This document shows, piece after piece, positions 17,429 through 25,854 of a stretch of 64,000 bases of DNA. How positions within the stretch are numbered: position 1 is the stretch's first letter; the number at the start of each line of letters is the position of its first letter. Location of the stretch: assembly GCA_028279545.1 (NCBI GenBank), contig JANQNN010000017.1, positions 1 through 64,000 of the forward strand, written 5' to 3'. The notes below the pieces were generated by a model. That model saw only the letters and a program-made list of their open reading frames with translations, had not been told where the DNA came from and did not search any database. The DNA comes from Nitrosopumilaceae archaeon. Its GTDB lineage: Archaea; Thermoproteota; Nitrososphaeria; Nitrososphaerales; Nitrosopumilaceae. The position numbers and the translations under genes were made by a program.

Positions 17429-18160
17429 ATGGTAGAGATAACCCTCACGGTTGCTGTATTAGCAGGATTAGGCTCCTTTGTGGCTCCCTGTATTTTACCA
17501 ATGATTCCAGCATTTTTAGCCTATATTTCAGGTTCAACACTAAGCGAACTAAATTCAAGAAACGAGACTAAAACATTATCTGTAAACAGAACTAAAATTA
17601 TTTTAAACACGGTATTTTTTGTACTGGGTTTTTCTATAGTTTTTTCAACCCTTGGCGTTATCATTAACAGCACACTAACAAATTCCACTTATGATATTAT
17701 CAATGGATTCAATCAAGTAGGAGGAATAATCATTATTGGTTTTGGAATTTTTTTGTTATTATCTTCAAAAATTAACAAGTTAAACATTGAAAAAAAATTC
17801 ATTCCCAAAAGATCCAAAGCAAGTTATCCTTTATCTTTTGTTTTTGGACTTGCATTTGCGGCAGGATGGACTCCTTGTGTAGGTCCCATTCTTGGAACAA
17901 TCCTAACTCTTGCAGCTACTACTCCCTCTCTTGCATTCAATCTTTTATTGGCATATTCATTAGGTCTAGGAATACCATTTATTTTGATGGGGGTGTTTTT
18001 CTCAAGGGCAAACAAAATTATCAAATCAATGAATAAACACTTAAAATATTATAATTTGGTTCTAGGAGGATTCATTATTGTTCTTGGGGTTTTAGTTTTT
18101 ACCAACCAATTAGCATATATTGCAAATTTTCCTCTTCTAAATAATTTATTGTTGGGATAA
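17429..18160 (+). CDS. ccdA: CcdA/DsbD-type transmembrane thiol reductant carrier
   Basis: 243-aa six-helix protein of the DsbD transmembrane family. It moves electrons from cytoplasmic thioredoxin through the membrane via two cysteines: C21 in FVAPCILPMIP and the second in AGWTPCVGPILG (near residue 150). ATG start. It lies 5 bp before the thioredoxin-fold gene at 18166, its obvious partner. Together they reproduce the domain order of the actinobacterial fusion protein DipZ. Confidence 0.92.
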   Translation: MVEITLTVAVLAGLGSFVAPCILPMIPAFLAYISGSTLSELNSRNETKTLSVNRTKIILNTVFFVLGFSIVFSTLGVIINSTLTNSTYDIINGFNQVGGIIIIGFGIFLLLSSKINKLNIEKKFIPKRSKASYPLSFVFGLAFAAGWTPCVGPILGTILTLAATTPSLAFNLLLAYSLGLGIPFILMGVFFSRANKIIKSMNKHLKYYNLVLGGFIIVLGVLVFTNQLAYIANFPLLNNLLLG

Positions 18161-18165
18161 AAAAA

Positions 18166-19278
18166 ATGAAATCAGAAATTAAAATCGCAATTGTTTTGGG
18201 AATAGCCATAGTAGTTTCTGTTGGAGCTATTAGCACCTTTTTCTCAACTCTTGATTCAGAATTAGAATCCAAATCAATTTTAGATGATCAAGAAATTTCT
18301 TTAACTAATATTGACAAATCAAATTTTAAAAAGGCGCCAGATTTGGTTGGAATTGCCCATTTTCTCAACACAACACCTGAGGAATTAGTTCTAGAAATGA
18401 AAGGAAAAGTTATTCTTTATGACATATGGACTTACAGTTGTATTAATTGCATCCGTACCTTGCCATACATTACTGCTTGGGACGATAAATATTCTGATGA
18501 GGGGTTACTGATAATAGGAATACATTCTCCTGAGTTTGAATTTGAAAAAGACATTGAGAATGTTAAATTAGCAATTGCAAAACATGGAATAACCTATCCA
18601 GTGGTAATGGACAATGATTGGGAAACTTGGAAAGCATTTGAGAACAGGTATTGGCCTAGAAAATACATTGCAGACCATGAGGGATTTATTAGATATGATC
18701 ATATTGGTGAGGGAGCCTATAAAGAAACTGAAAAAATAATTCAACAGTTATTGAAAGAAAGATCCCAATCTTTGGGATTACAGATTGCATCGGCTGAAAC
18801 TTTTGTAGATTTAGAGGAGTTTAAACACACAAGTTTTAGAACACCAGAATTATATTTTGGGTATAAACTTGCCCAAGGTCGAAATCAATTGGGAAACGAG
18901 GAAGGGTTTAATCCAAACCGAACAATTAGTTACCAAAATCCAGAAAAATTAGACTTGCATAAATTCTACCTTGTAGGTGACTGGAAAAATCTTAAAGATA
19001 GTATGAAATTAGAATCTGGTTCAGGATCTATTAAGGTGTTATATCATGCTAAAGAAGTAAACATTGTTACTTCAAATGTAGCAGAGTTGGAGATTTTCCT
19101 TGATGGAATGCCTCTTGATGAAAAGTATTCTGGGAAGGATATAAAATCAGAAAATAAAATCACTGTTTCAGAGCCTGATTTGTATAATATTGTAACTAGT
19201 GAAAACTCTGCAACGCATGAATTAGAAATTAAAGTTAATCAAAAGGGCTTTGAAATGTATACGTTTACCTTTGGATAG
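18166..19278 (+). CDS. Membrane-anchored thioredoxin-like protein (DipZ C-terminal type)
   Basis: 370 aa. One N-terminal anchor helix (~5-27). The thioredoxin/TlpA domain (~55-200) has active site C92-I-N-C95 in YSCINCIRTLPY and a GITYPVVMDND segment. A C-terminal beta-rich domain (~215-370, FYLVGDWKNL and IKVLYHAKEVNIV) matches the extra domain seen after the thioredoxin in mycobacterial DipZ. It likely receives electrons from the CcdA partner and reduces exported proteins. Translation is probably coupled to ccdA. Confidence 0.88.
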   Translation: MKSEIKIAIVLGIAIVVSVGAISTFFSTLDSELESKSILDDQEISLTNIDKSNFKKAPDLVGIAHFLNTTPEELVLEMKGKVILYDIWTYSCINCIRTLPYITAWDDKYSDEGLLIIGIHSPEFEFEKDIENVKLAIAKHGITYPVVMDNDWETWKAFENRYWPRKYIADHEGFIRYDHIGEGAYKETEKIIQQLLKERSQSLGLQIASAETFVDLEEFKHTSFRTPELYFGYKLAQGRNQLGNEEGFNPNRTISYQNPEKLDLHKFYLVGDWKNLKDSMKLESGSGSIKVLYHAKEVNIVTSNVAELEIFLDGMPLDEKYSGKDIKSENKITVSEPDLYNIVTSENSATHELEIKVNQKGFEMYTFTFG

Positions 19279-19281
19279 TTT

Positions 19282-19326
19282 GTAACTCCTGTCCCCTGTA
19301 ACTAGGGATACAAAGTTCCCAGTTAC
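19282..19326. other. Intergenic hairpin with alternative pairing
   Basis: GTAACT-a-GGGA (19298-19308), loop of 8, TCCC-AGTTAC (19317-19326) forms a 10-bp stem with one bulged A. Upstream, another GTAACT (19282-19287) and TCCC (19293-19296) can compete for the same partners. It starts 3 bp after the thioredoxin gene stop, so it may end that transcript or precede the CdvB gene as an operator. No long T run follows on either strand close by. Confidence 0.5.
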
Positions 19327-19375
19327 AAGTTAGTTTAAAACATATTTCCAAATGAAATTTTGGAGAAATTAAAAT

Positions 19376-20029
19376 TTGATTAGTAACTCATGGAATAAAG
19401 GAGTAGGAGAAAGCTTATCACAAAAGGTAATGAGTCGAGTAAGACCAGACGAACCTTTAAAAAATAAAATTGAATTTGCACAGAAAAAGTTACAAACCCA
19501 AATTTCAAAATTAGAAGGAATTGACAATAAATTACAAAAAAAACACGATATGATTTTTGAAAAAATTGTAAATGCTCAAAAAACTCACAATAATGGATAC
19601 GCAAAGGCCTATGCAAACGAATTATCTCAGATTAGAAAAATGAAAAACATGGTAAGCGGTGCAAAACTATCCATGGAGCAAGTGCAACTTAGACTTAGTA
19701 CTGTTTCAGAACTTGGCGATGTTGTAGTGACGCTTAGTCCTGCGATGTCATTGATAAAGGGAATAAGTTCCTCCTTAGGTGGAATTATGCCAGAGGCCAA
19801 CGCATCAATGCAAGATTTATCATCAATTCTAGGAGATGTTTTAACTGATTCTTCGGTAAATGATTCAAGTTTGCTAAACTCTGGAATTTCTGATAACTCA
19901 GATACCTTAGCAATTCTTGAAGAAGCACATTCTGTTATTGAGGGACAAACGAAGGTTTCAATTCCAGAAATTCCAAATAATCTCAAAGATGAAATAATTC
20001 AAAAAAAATCAGCAGATATTTTAATGTAA
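19376..20029 (+). CDS. cdvB: CdvB-family (ESCRT-III/Snf7) protein
   Basis: 217 aa. Residues ~20-150 form the long charged helices of the ESCRT-III core (LKNKIEFAQKKLQTQISKLEGIDNKLQ followed by KAYANELSQIRKMKN and LRLSTVSELGDVVVTLSPAM). The C-terminus is a loose, acidic tail ending KKSADILM. Thaumarchaea carry several CdvB paralogues that polymerise at the division site. Which paralogue this is cannot be decided here, and no CdvA or CdvC gene is adjacent. TTG start, about 26 bp after an AT-rich box. Confidence 0.85.
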   Translation: MISNSWNKGVGESLSQKVMSRVRPDEPLKNKIEFAQKKLQTQISKLEGIDNKLQKKHDMIFEKIVNAQKTHNNGYAKAYANELSQIRKMKNMVSGAKLSMEQVQLRLSTVSELGDVVVTLSPAMSLIKGISSSLGGIMPEANASMQDLSSILGDVLTDSSVNDSSLLNSGISDNSDTLAILEEAHSVIEGQTKVSIPEIPNNLKDEIIQKKSADILM

Positions 20030-20036
20030 ACTAAAA

Positions 20037-20378
20037 TTACTTTGATTTTTTTTTACTTTTTTGAATTAAGATTTTTTTTATTCTAGAAATCGTTGGATAG
20101 CTGTATCCACGACGTCTATAGTTAGCGATCATCATTTTCCAGTTTTTTAATCGCCATTGAGCTTGTTCAGTTGTTACAGAATGTACTTCTTTTTGAATAA
20201 TGCTCTTTCGACCAACCTTTAGAGTTCCCGAATCCTTGGCAGCCCATCTGTTTTTTGCAAATTTTAATCCAGTTAAAATTTCGTCAACTGGCATTTCTTT
20301 AAAATACTCTTTTAATTTTTTTAATTCTGCATCAGTTGGTTTTTGAGATAGAGTTAATTCAATTAATGACTTTTGCAT
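20037..20378 (-). CDS. Unknown basic protein
   Basis: 113 aa, rich in lysine and arginine, with no membrane segment. Predicted mostly helical (PTDAELKKLKEYFKEMPVDEI), and the C-terminal half has ANYRRRGYSYPTISRIKK, which could bind nucleic acid. Convergent with the CdvB gene, 7 bp between stops. ATG start. Family not recognised; the strong charge pattern and clean coding frame make it a real gene. Confidence 0.75.
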   Translation of the reverse strand: MQKSLIELTLSQKPTDAELKKLKEYFKEMPVDEILTGLKFAKNRWAAKDSGTLKVGRKSIIQKEVHSVTTEQAQWRLKNWKMMIANYRRRGYSYPTISRIKKILIQKSKKKSK

Positions 20379-20465
20379 GAAATATAATAAAACTAGGTAG
20401 TTTAAGAAATTCTTGCTAAACGAGATTTAACCAAATTAAAGAAATTGTACAATCGTGATTTTAAT

Positions 20466-20588
20466 TTAACAACCCAAAAAATCGAGATTAGAGTTTTTGC
20501 AAATTGTGTTATACATACCAAATCCTAGAATTAAGGCCGCAAAAATAGATAATGGAATTAGAAGAAAAATTTTTGTTTTTAGACCCAT
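20466..20588 (-). CDS. Small single-helix membrane protein
   Basis: A 40-codon ORF, ATG at 20588: MGLKTKIFLLIPLSIFAALI then a short soluble tail ending LDFLGC. One transmembrane helix (~6-25). It lies between the unknown basic gene and DUF371, both on the same strand, and fills the gap. Function unknown. Confidence 0.5.
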   Translation of the reverse strand: MGLKTKIFLLIPLSIFAALILGFGMYNTICKNSNLDFLGC

Positions 20589-20627
20589 AAAAAATGCTTA
20601 ATTATTTACTATAAATTTGTCACAATT

Positions 20628-21044
20628 TTATTCAGCAGTAATAGTAAAAGTTCCTCTCTGACTAGGATCCTGTAATAATTTGATCATTTCCCTTGGAATA
20701 AGATCTGATGCCTTATCGCAGTGTACTGCAAGAGTTCTAGGGCATACAAAATTACTTTTTCTGATTACAATATCCTCTTTATGGGCAAAAGTAAGGTCAG
20801 GGTGTCCTTTTCCAGCAACATTAAATTCAAAATTTGAAACTTTTATGGAACATTGAATTTTTGACCTTGGATCTTGAAGTTTTTCTTTTAGCCCGCTCGG
20901 AAGATCAAAACAACTCGAGGATGCATTAACTCCAATAATGCAGTCTCCTCGGAGTGAAAGGTGTGATTCTTTGGTTATTTCAATTGTTTTTTTATGGGTG
21001 GATCTAATATTCTCATGGCCAAAAAATTCAATTTCAAATCTCAC
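20628..21044 (-). CDS. DUF371 family protein
   Basis: 138 aa. FEIEFFGHENIRSTHKKTIEITK and LRGDCIIGVNA are typical of the archaeal DUF371 family, a small beta-rich domain of unknown function. Cysteines at CIIGV, SSSCF, VCPRT and VHCDK could bind metal. ATG start. Divergent from the proteasome alpha gene with 53 bp between them. Confidence 0.8.
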   Translation of the reverse strand: MRFEIEFFGHENIRSTHKKTIEITKESHLSLRGDCIIGVNASSSCFDLPSGLKEKLQDPRSKIQCSIKVSNFEFNVAGKGHPDLTFAHKEDIVIRKSNFVCPRTLAVHCDKASDLIPREMIKLLQDPSQRGTFTITAE

Positions 21045-21097
21045 GGCAAATTAAATAGGCTAGACTTAAATTAATCTTCCAAAGCATTCAAAATTAA

Positions 21098-21835
21098 ATG
21101 CTTCCAGCACAACAAGGTTATGACAGAGCAATTACGGTGTTTTCACCAGATGGAAGATTGTATCAAGTCGAATACGCAATTGAAACCGTTAGAAGAGGAA
21201 CTATCGCAGTAGGGATTAAAAGTAAAGAAGGAATTGTTATAGCGGTTGAAGAAAAACCTAGAAAATTACAAATTTCAGAAGTTGCTCAAAAAATATTTCA
21301 AATAGATGATCATGTAGGTGTTGCTGCAGCAGGATATATCCCAGATGCAAGAAGCCAGGTAGATAATGCACGATTCTTTTCTCAAAGTAACAAATTGATT
21401 TACGATGAACCAGTAGAAGTTGAAACTATCGCAAAACATTTAGCTGATCAATCCCAACAATACACCCAATATGCAGGAGTTCGGCCATTTGGTGTTTCTT
21501 TAATTTTAGGAGGAGTTGTAAACAAATCTCCCCAACTATATTTAACAGACCCAAGTGGAACCTACATTTCATACGATGCAATTGCAATTGGATCAGGTTC
21601 TGATCAAGTTACTGACTTCTTGGAAAAATCATACACTAACGATTTATCTCTTGAGGATGCAACAGCTTTAGCAATAGCATCTATTTACCTTTCAAGTGAA
21701 GATAAGGAAGGGACAAGTCACATTAGAATGGCCCAAATCAAAACTGAAACTGGAGTATTTGAATTAATTTCTGAAGAACAAATTAAAAATTCTGCAAAAA
21801 TGGCTAAAGAGAAATTCCCTCATGGGGATAAATAA
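21098..21835 (+). CDS. psmA: Proteasome subunit alpha
   Basis: Alpha subunit of the archaeal 20S proteasome, forming the outer gated rings. The N-terminal gate QQGYDRAITVFSPDGRLYQVEYA is diagnostic. GTIAVGIKSKEGIVIAVEE and the absence of an N-terminal threonine nucleophile separate it from the beta subunit. 245 aa. ATG start with an AT-rich box about 27 bp upstream. It is followed after 14 bp by the SPOUT methyltransferase gene. Confidence 0.97.
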   Translation: MLPAQQGYDRAITVFSPDGRLYQVEYAIETVRRGTIAVGIKSKEGIVIAVEEKPRKLQISEVAQKIFQIDDHVGVAAAGYIPDARSQVDNARFFSQSNKLIYDEPVEVETIAKHLADQSQQYTQYAGVRPFGVSLILGGVVNKSPQLYLTDPSGTYISYDAIAIGSGSDQVTDFLEKSYTNDLSLEDATALAIASIYLSSEDKEGTSHIRMAQIKTETGVFELISEEQIKNSAKMAKEKFPHGDK

Positions 21836-21849
21836 TTAATTTTATTTTA

Positions 21850-22674
21850 TTGAATGGAATCTTGAATTTATCTATTGCAATTCCAGATTCTGCTTTATCT
21901 GATGAGATTTTAAAAATTGATAAAACTAGAAAAATCTCAATAATTGCAAGAGCTTGTGCAATTTTTCGAGTAAATACAATATACATTTATCATGAGGAAC
22001 ACAACAAAGAAGATAGAAATTTAATATTATTGATTTTGAGATACTTGGACACACCACAATTTTTACGTAAACGATTATTTCCAAAAATGAATGAATTAAA
22101 ATTTGCTGGAGTGCTACATCCTTTGAAAATTCCAAGTCATACCGCATCAATTGATGCAAAAAAAATCAAAAAAGGAGACGTCAGGGATGGAATAACAGTA
22201 AATTTTAAAGGAAAAAAATTTGTAGATGTGGGAATTAATCAACTTATACCATATTTTGGAAAAGAGCCTATCGGAAAAAGAATAACTGTGCAATTCAAAA
22301 AAGATTACCCTAAATTTGAAGTAAAATCAATTACAAAAGAGCAAACTCCAACATATTGGGGCTTTAATGTTAAAGAGAGAGCTAATCTTTTCTCATTAAT
22401 TTCAGAATGGAAAGGATTTACTATTGTGACCTCACGAAAGGGGAAAATTGCAAAAAAGGATCAAATTTTAAAATATACAAAATCTTCTGACCCAATTTTA
22501 CTTGTTTTTGGTTCACCTGAAAAAGGAGTACATCAAATCCTAGGAAAAAAAATGGATAAATTACAAAATTCGAAAATTCTTAACTTTTTTCCCCATCAAG
22601 CAACAGAAACAGTAAGACTAGAAGAAGCGCTTCTAGGTTCGTTAGCAATAATTAATGCATATAATGCAGAGTAA
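21850..22674 (+). CDS. SPOUT-fold putative RNA methyltransferase
   Basis: 274 aa. The N-terminus (LSIAIPDSALSDE, then KISIIARACAIFRVNTIYIY) and the knotted C-terminus (PILLVFGSPEKGVHQIL, FFPHQATETVRLEEALLGSLAIINA) match the archaeal/eukaryotic SPOUT family that includes human SPOUT1. A beta-barrel insert sits in the middle (~95-185). Archaeal genes of this family commonly sit just before the rpl3 operon, as here, which suggests an rRNA target. TTG start; no ATG gives an open frame. Confidence 0.85.
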   Translation: MNGILNLSIAIPDSALSDEILKIDKTRKISIIARACAIFRVNTIYIYHEEHNKEDRNLILLILRYLDTPQFLRKRLFPKMNELKFAGVLHPLKIPSHTASIDAKKIKKGDVRDGITVNFKGKKFVDVGINQLIPYFGKEPIGKRITVQFKKDYPKFEVKSITKEQTPTYWGFNVKERANLFSLISEWKGFTIVTSRKGKIAKKDQILKYTKSSDPILLVFGSPEKGVHQILGKKMDKLQNSKILNFFPHQATETVRLEEALLGSLAIINAYNAE

Positions 22675-22677
22675 ACA

Positions 22678-22788
22678 ATGGTAGAAAAAAAGAATTTTCT
22701 AATTTTAGCAATTGGAATAGGAATTATGGGAATAATAGTTGGAACAGTCGTGATTTGGAATATGGTAAATGAAATTCTAAAGCCCTAA
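22678..22788 (+). CDS. Small single-helix membrane protein
   Basis: A 36-codon ORF with ATG 3 bp after the SPOUT stop: MVEKKNFLILAIGIGIMGII then VGTVVIWNMVNEILKP. One transmembrane helix (~7-27). Tight spacing suggests it belongs to the psmA-SPOUT transcript. Function unknown. Confidence 0.55.
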   Translation: MVEKKNFLILAIGIGIMGIIVGTVVIWNMVNEILKP

Positions 22789-22805
22789 GTTTGATTTAAT
22801 TAATT

Positions 22806-22833
22806 GTTAACCAGTAATTCATTATTGGTTAAC
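22806..22833. promoter_or_regulatory. GTTAAC-type operator upstream of the ribosomal operon
   Basis: GTTAACC, 14 bp, GGTTAAC: a perfect dyad, extended on the left to TTGTTAACC. It ends 14 bp before the rpl3 TATA box. It has the same half-sites and the same N14 spacing as the site before bioB. Confidence 0.55.
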
Positions 22834-22846
22834 GACAATCTCACAT

Positions 22847-22854
22847 GATTTATT
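22847..22854 (+). promoter_or_regulatory. TATA box of the ribosomal protein operon
   Basis: GATTTATTA-type box ~31 bp before ATG 22882, predicting a leader of about five bases. Confidence 0.5.
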
Positions 22855-22881
22855 AGACGGTTATCGAGGGTTTTTTTATCA

Positions 22882-23874
22882 ATGGGAGCTAGAAAGCACA
22901 ATCAACCAAGAAGAGGTAGTCTTGCATATTCACCCAGAGGACGAGCTAAAAGTATGGAAGCAAGAATTCGAGCTTGGCCCAAAATTGATTCTGAAGAGCC
23001 TAAAATTCTAGCTCATTGTGGTTTTAAAGCAGGTTGCGTACAAATTGTAAGTATAGATGATAGAGAAAAAACTCCAAATGCAGGAAAACAACTTGTGAGT
23101 CTGGGGACTGTTCTTGTTACACCACCAATAACCATCTTAGGAATAAGAGGTTATTCAAAAGATGTGGATGGATCACATGCTGAATTTGATGTTTATGCCA
23201 AAGATATTCCAAAAGATATTGCAAAGGAAATATCCTTAAAAAATAAAGATGGTGCACTCGAAGAAGCAGAAAAACATCTTAAAAAAATTAAAGAAATATT
23301 TGCAGTAGTAGCAGTTTCTCCTCGTGCAGCAGGTTTGGAACAGAAAAAACCATATATTTTTGAGGCCTCAGTTAGTGGTGGAGATATTGAAAAACAATTT
23401 TTCCATGTAAAAGAGTTATTAGGTAAAGAAATAAAAATTGATCAAATTTTTGAAACAGGATCAACTGTAGATGTTGCTGCAATTACAAAAGGTAAAGGAT
23501 GGCAAGGAGTAATTCAAAGATGGGGAGCCAAGAAAAAACAACACAAATCAAGAAAAACCGTTAGAGAATTAGGTTCTCTTGGACCAATTTCCCCACAATA
23601 TGTAATGTACACTGTTCCAAGAGCAGGCCAAATGGGTTTTCACCAACGTATAGAATATGACAAACGAATTATGATTATGGGCAATACAGAAGAAAATGAT
23701 TTAAAAATTAATCCAGATGGAGGTTACAAACACTTTGGTTTAGTTAAAGGAGACTTCATTGTTCTTAAAGGATCAGTTCCAGGAACATATAGAAGATTAA
23801 TCAAACTAAGAAATCAAATTAGAAACACTCCCAGTAAAGTAGTAAAACCAAACATTTTGGAGGTTGTGATATGA
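22882..23874 (+). CDS. rpl3: Ribosomal protein uL3
   Basis: Large-subunit protein near the peptidyl transferase centre; archaeal form, 330 aa. The basic N-terminus GARKHNQPRRGSLAYSPRGRAKS, central KGWQGVIQRWGAKKKQHKS and PRAGQMGFHQRIEYDKR are diagnostic. First gene of the operon, overlapping rpl4 by 4 bp (ATGA). Confidence 0.98.
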   Translation: MGARKHNQPRRGSLAYSPRGRAKSMEARIRAWPKIDSEEPKILAHCGFKAGCVQIVSIDDREKTPNAGKQLVSLGTVLVTPPITILGIRGYSKDVDGSHAEFDVYAKDIPKDIAKEISLKNKDGALEEAEKHLKKIKEIFAVVAVSPRAAGLEQKKPYIFEASVSGGDIEKQFFHVKELLGKEIKIDQIFETGSTVDVAAITKGKGWQGVIQRWGAKKKQHKSRKTVRELGSLGPISPQYVMYTVPRAGQMGFHQRIEYDKRIMIMGNTEENDLKINPDGGYKHFGLVKGDFIVLKGSVPGTYRRLIKLRNQIRNTPSKVVKPNILEVVI

Positions 23875-24686
23875 GTAAAACAATTTCTTTATCACTAAAT
23901 GGAACTAAAGAAGAAGAAATAGAATTACCACTAATCTTTTCAACTCCATTTAGAAAAGATTTAATTCATAAAGCTTGGACAAATCTAAACTCACATAAAT
24001 TTCAAAAACAGGGACGACATCCCACGGCAGGAATGGATGTTGTTGCAGATTCTAACTCTCCACCAACTGGTCAAGGTATTGCACGTATTGCAAGAATGAG
24101 AGGTGGTGGCGGAGGCAGACAAGGTCAAGCCGGTGAAGTTGCATCCATTAGAGGAGGTAGACAAGCACATCCTCCAAAAGTAAATAAAAATATTTACAAA
24201 AAATTAAACAAAAAAGAAAATAAACTTGCATTGTGTTCTGCCATTGCTGCAACTGCGTCAAAGGAACAAGTCCAATCAAGAGGCCATAAAGTAGATGACA
24301 TTGATTCATTTCCAATTATTGTGTCAAACGATCTTGAAAATATTTCAAAGGCCAGTGAAATGTCAAAAGTTTTAGAATCTTTAAAACTAGATAAAGATGT
24401 AGCAAGATTAGATTCAAGAAAATCAAGAAGTGGGCAGACTGCCCTTAGAGGAAGAAGTAAAAAAATTGGAAAAAGTGTTTTGTTTGTAACAAAAAATTCT
24501 GAAAAAATTAACAAAGCATGTGGTGCAATTCCAGGTGTAGATGCAACATCTGTTAAAAATCTAAGTGTGCTTGATTTATCGCCAGGTTCAGATCCAATTA
24601 GACTAACTGTATTTTCGAAATCAGCAATTGAGGAGATTGGAAAGATAAAATCAACTCACTTGAAACTAATGGAGAGAAGAAAATGA
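23871..24686 (+). CDS. rpl4: Ribosomal protein uL4
   Basis: 271 aa. The loop extending into the exit tunnel is seen as ARMRGGGGGRQGQAGEVASIRGGRQAHPPK (~78-107), and the archaeal C-terminal half with RSGQTALRGRSKKIGKSVLFV follows. Overlaps rpl3 and rpl23 by 4 bp each, so the three are translationally coupled. Confidence 0.98.
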   Translation: MSKTISLSLNGTKEEEIELPLIFSTPFRKDLIHKAWTNLNSHKFQKQGRHPTAGMDVVADSNSPPTGQGIARIARMRGGGGGRQGQAGEVASIRGGRQAHPPKVNKNIYKKLNKKENKLALCSAIAATASKEQVQSRGHKVDDIDSFPIIVSNDLENISKASEMSKVLESLKLDKDVARLDSRKSRSGQTALRGRSKKIGKSVLFVTKNSEKINKACGAIPGVDATSVKNLSVLDLSPGSDPIRLTVFSKSAIEEIGKIKSTHLKLMERRK

Positions 24687-24949
24687 ACGTTGACCAAGCA
24701 AGTAAAATAATCTTAAAGCCATACATTACTGAAAAGACTTTTGCTTTGGTAGAAAATGAAAGTAAAATTTGTTTTATTGTAGAAAAAGAGGCTAGTAAAC
24801 CTCAAATCACTGAAGCAATTTCCACCCTTTACAATCAAAAAGCGATTAAAGTTAACACTGCAAGAACGATTTATGGAAAAAAGGCTTTTGTTCAATTTGA
24901 AACTATTGAAAAAGCAAGGGACTTGGCCACCAAGATAGGAATGCTATAA
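24683..24949 (+). CDS. rpl23: Ribosomal protein uL23
   Basis: 88 aa, at the tunnel exit where it docks SRP and the translocon. KPYITEKTFALVENESKICFIV is the family signature. ATG overlaps the rpl4 stop. In the usual archaeal order rpl2 should follow; here the next gene is rps19. Confidence 0.97.
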   Translation: MNVDQASKIILKPYITEKTFALVENESKICFIVEKEASKPQITEAISTLYNQKAIKVNTARTIYGKKAFVQFETIEKARDLATKIGML

Positions 24950-24993
24950 TATGGACCATAAAACCTCAAAATCAACAATACAGGTGGAGAAAT

Positions 24994-25389
24994 ATGGTTA
25001 AAGAGTTTTCATATCGCGGAATATCAAAAGAAGAATTAGAAAATGCTTCTTTAGAAAAATTATTTCAATTATTCAATTCGCGACAAAGAAGATCTTTAAC
25101 CCGTGGAATTACAGATGGAAAAAGAAAGTTAATTGAAGAAATTAAAGCTGCTAAAGCAGGGAAATTAAAAACTCCAATCAAAACACATCTAAGAGATTTG
25201 ATTATTCTTCCCTATATGGTAGGGGTAGCAGTAAATGTTTTCTCTGGAAAAGATTTTGTCCCTGTCGTAATAAAACCCGAGATGATTGGGCATTATCTTG
25301 GAGAATATGTTGTTACCAATAAACGAGTAAACCATGGTGCTCCTGGAGTAGGAGCATCTCGATCCAGTCTCTATGTACCACTAAAGTGA
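24994..25389 (+). CDS. rps19: Ribosomal protein uS19
   Basis: 131 aa; contacts 16S rRNA in the head. KEFSYRGISKEELENASLEKL is the archaeal N-terminal extension, and KTHLRDLIILPYMVGVAVNVFSGKDFVPV and MIGHYLGEYVVTNKRVNHG are the conserved core. The 44-bp gap after rpl23 is far too small for the missing rpl2. AGGTGGAG at 24980-24987 may act as its ribosome-binding site. Confidence 0.97.
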   Translation: MVKEFSYRGISKEELENASLEKLFQLFNSRQRRSLTRGITDGKRKLIEEIKAAKAGKLKTPIKTHLRDLIILPYMVGVAVNVFSGKDFVPVVIKPEMIGHYLGEYVVTNKRVNHGAPGVGASRSSLYVPLK

Positions 25390-25394
25390 TTATT

Positions 25395-25853
25395 ATGGGA
25401 AGATACAGTTACGCATTTCAAAATTATGATTCGACAAAGCATGTACGTTCTTCTCTACGTGAAAAAGATATCTCTCACAAACATGCAAGAGAAATTGCAG
25501 TAGCAATTAAAGGATTGTCAATTGAGAAAGCAAGAGATTATCTTCAAGCAGTAGTAAACAAACAAAGAGCGGTTGCTTTTGGAAGATATAAAAATCAAGT
25601 AGGGCATAGGTCAGACCCAGGAATGATGTCTGGTAGATATCCCCAAAAATCTGCTAGAGAGTTTATCAAAGTATTAGATAATTTAGAATCAAATGCAGAA
25701 TACAAAGGAATGGATTTAGATAGATTAAAAATAATTAATGCAACAGTTCACAAAGGTGTTCTAGTAAAACGTTTTATTCCAAGAGCAATGGGAAGAGCAA
25801 CACCAAAGAATAATGTTTTAACACATGTAGAATTAGTGGCACAGGAGATTTAA
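25395..25853 (+). CDS. rpl22: Ribosomal protein uL22
   Basis: 152 aa from ATG 25395; an in-frame GTG at 25386 adds only three residues and overlaps the rps19 stop. [33 protein letters not shown] is the archaeal N-terminus and [23 protein letters not shown] the tunnel-lining C-terminus. Confidence 0.96.
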   Translation: MGRYSYAFQNYDSTKHVRSSLREKDISHKHAREIAVAIKGLSIEKARDYLQAVVNKQRAVAFGRYKNQVGHRSDPGMMSGRYPQKSAREFIKVLDNLESNAEYKGMDLDRLKIINATVHKGVLVKRFIPRAMGRATPKNNVLTHVELVAQEI

Positions 25854-25854
25854 A

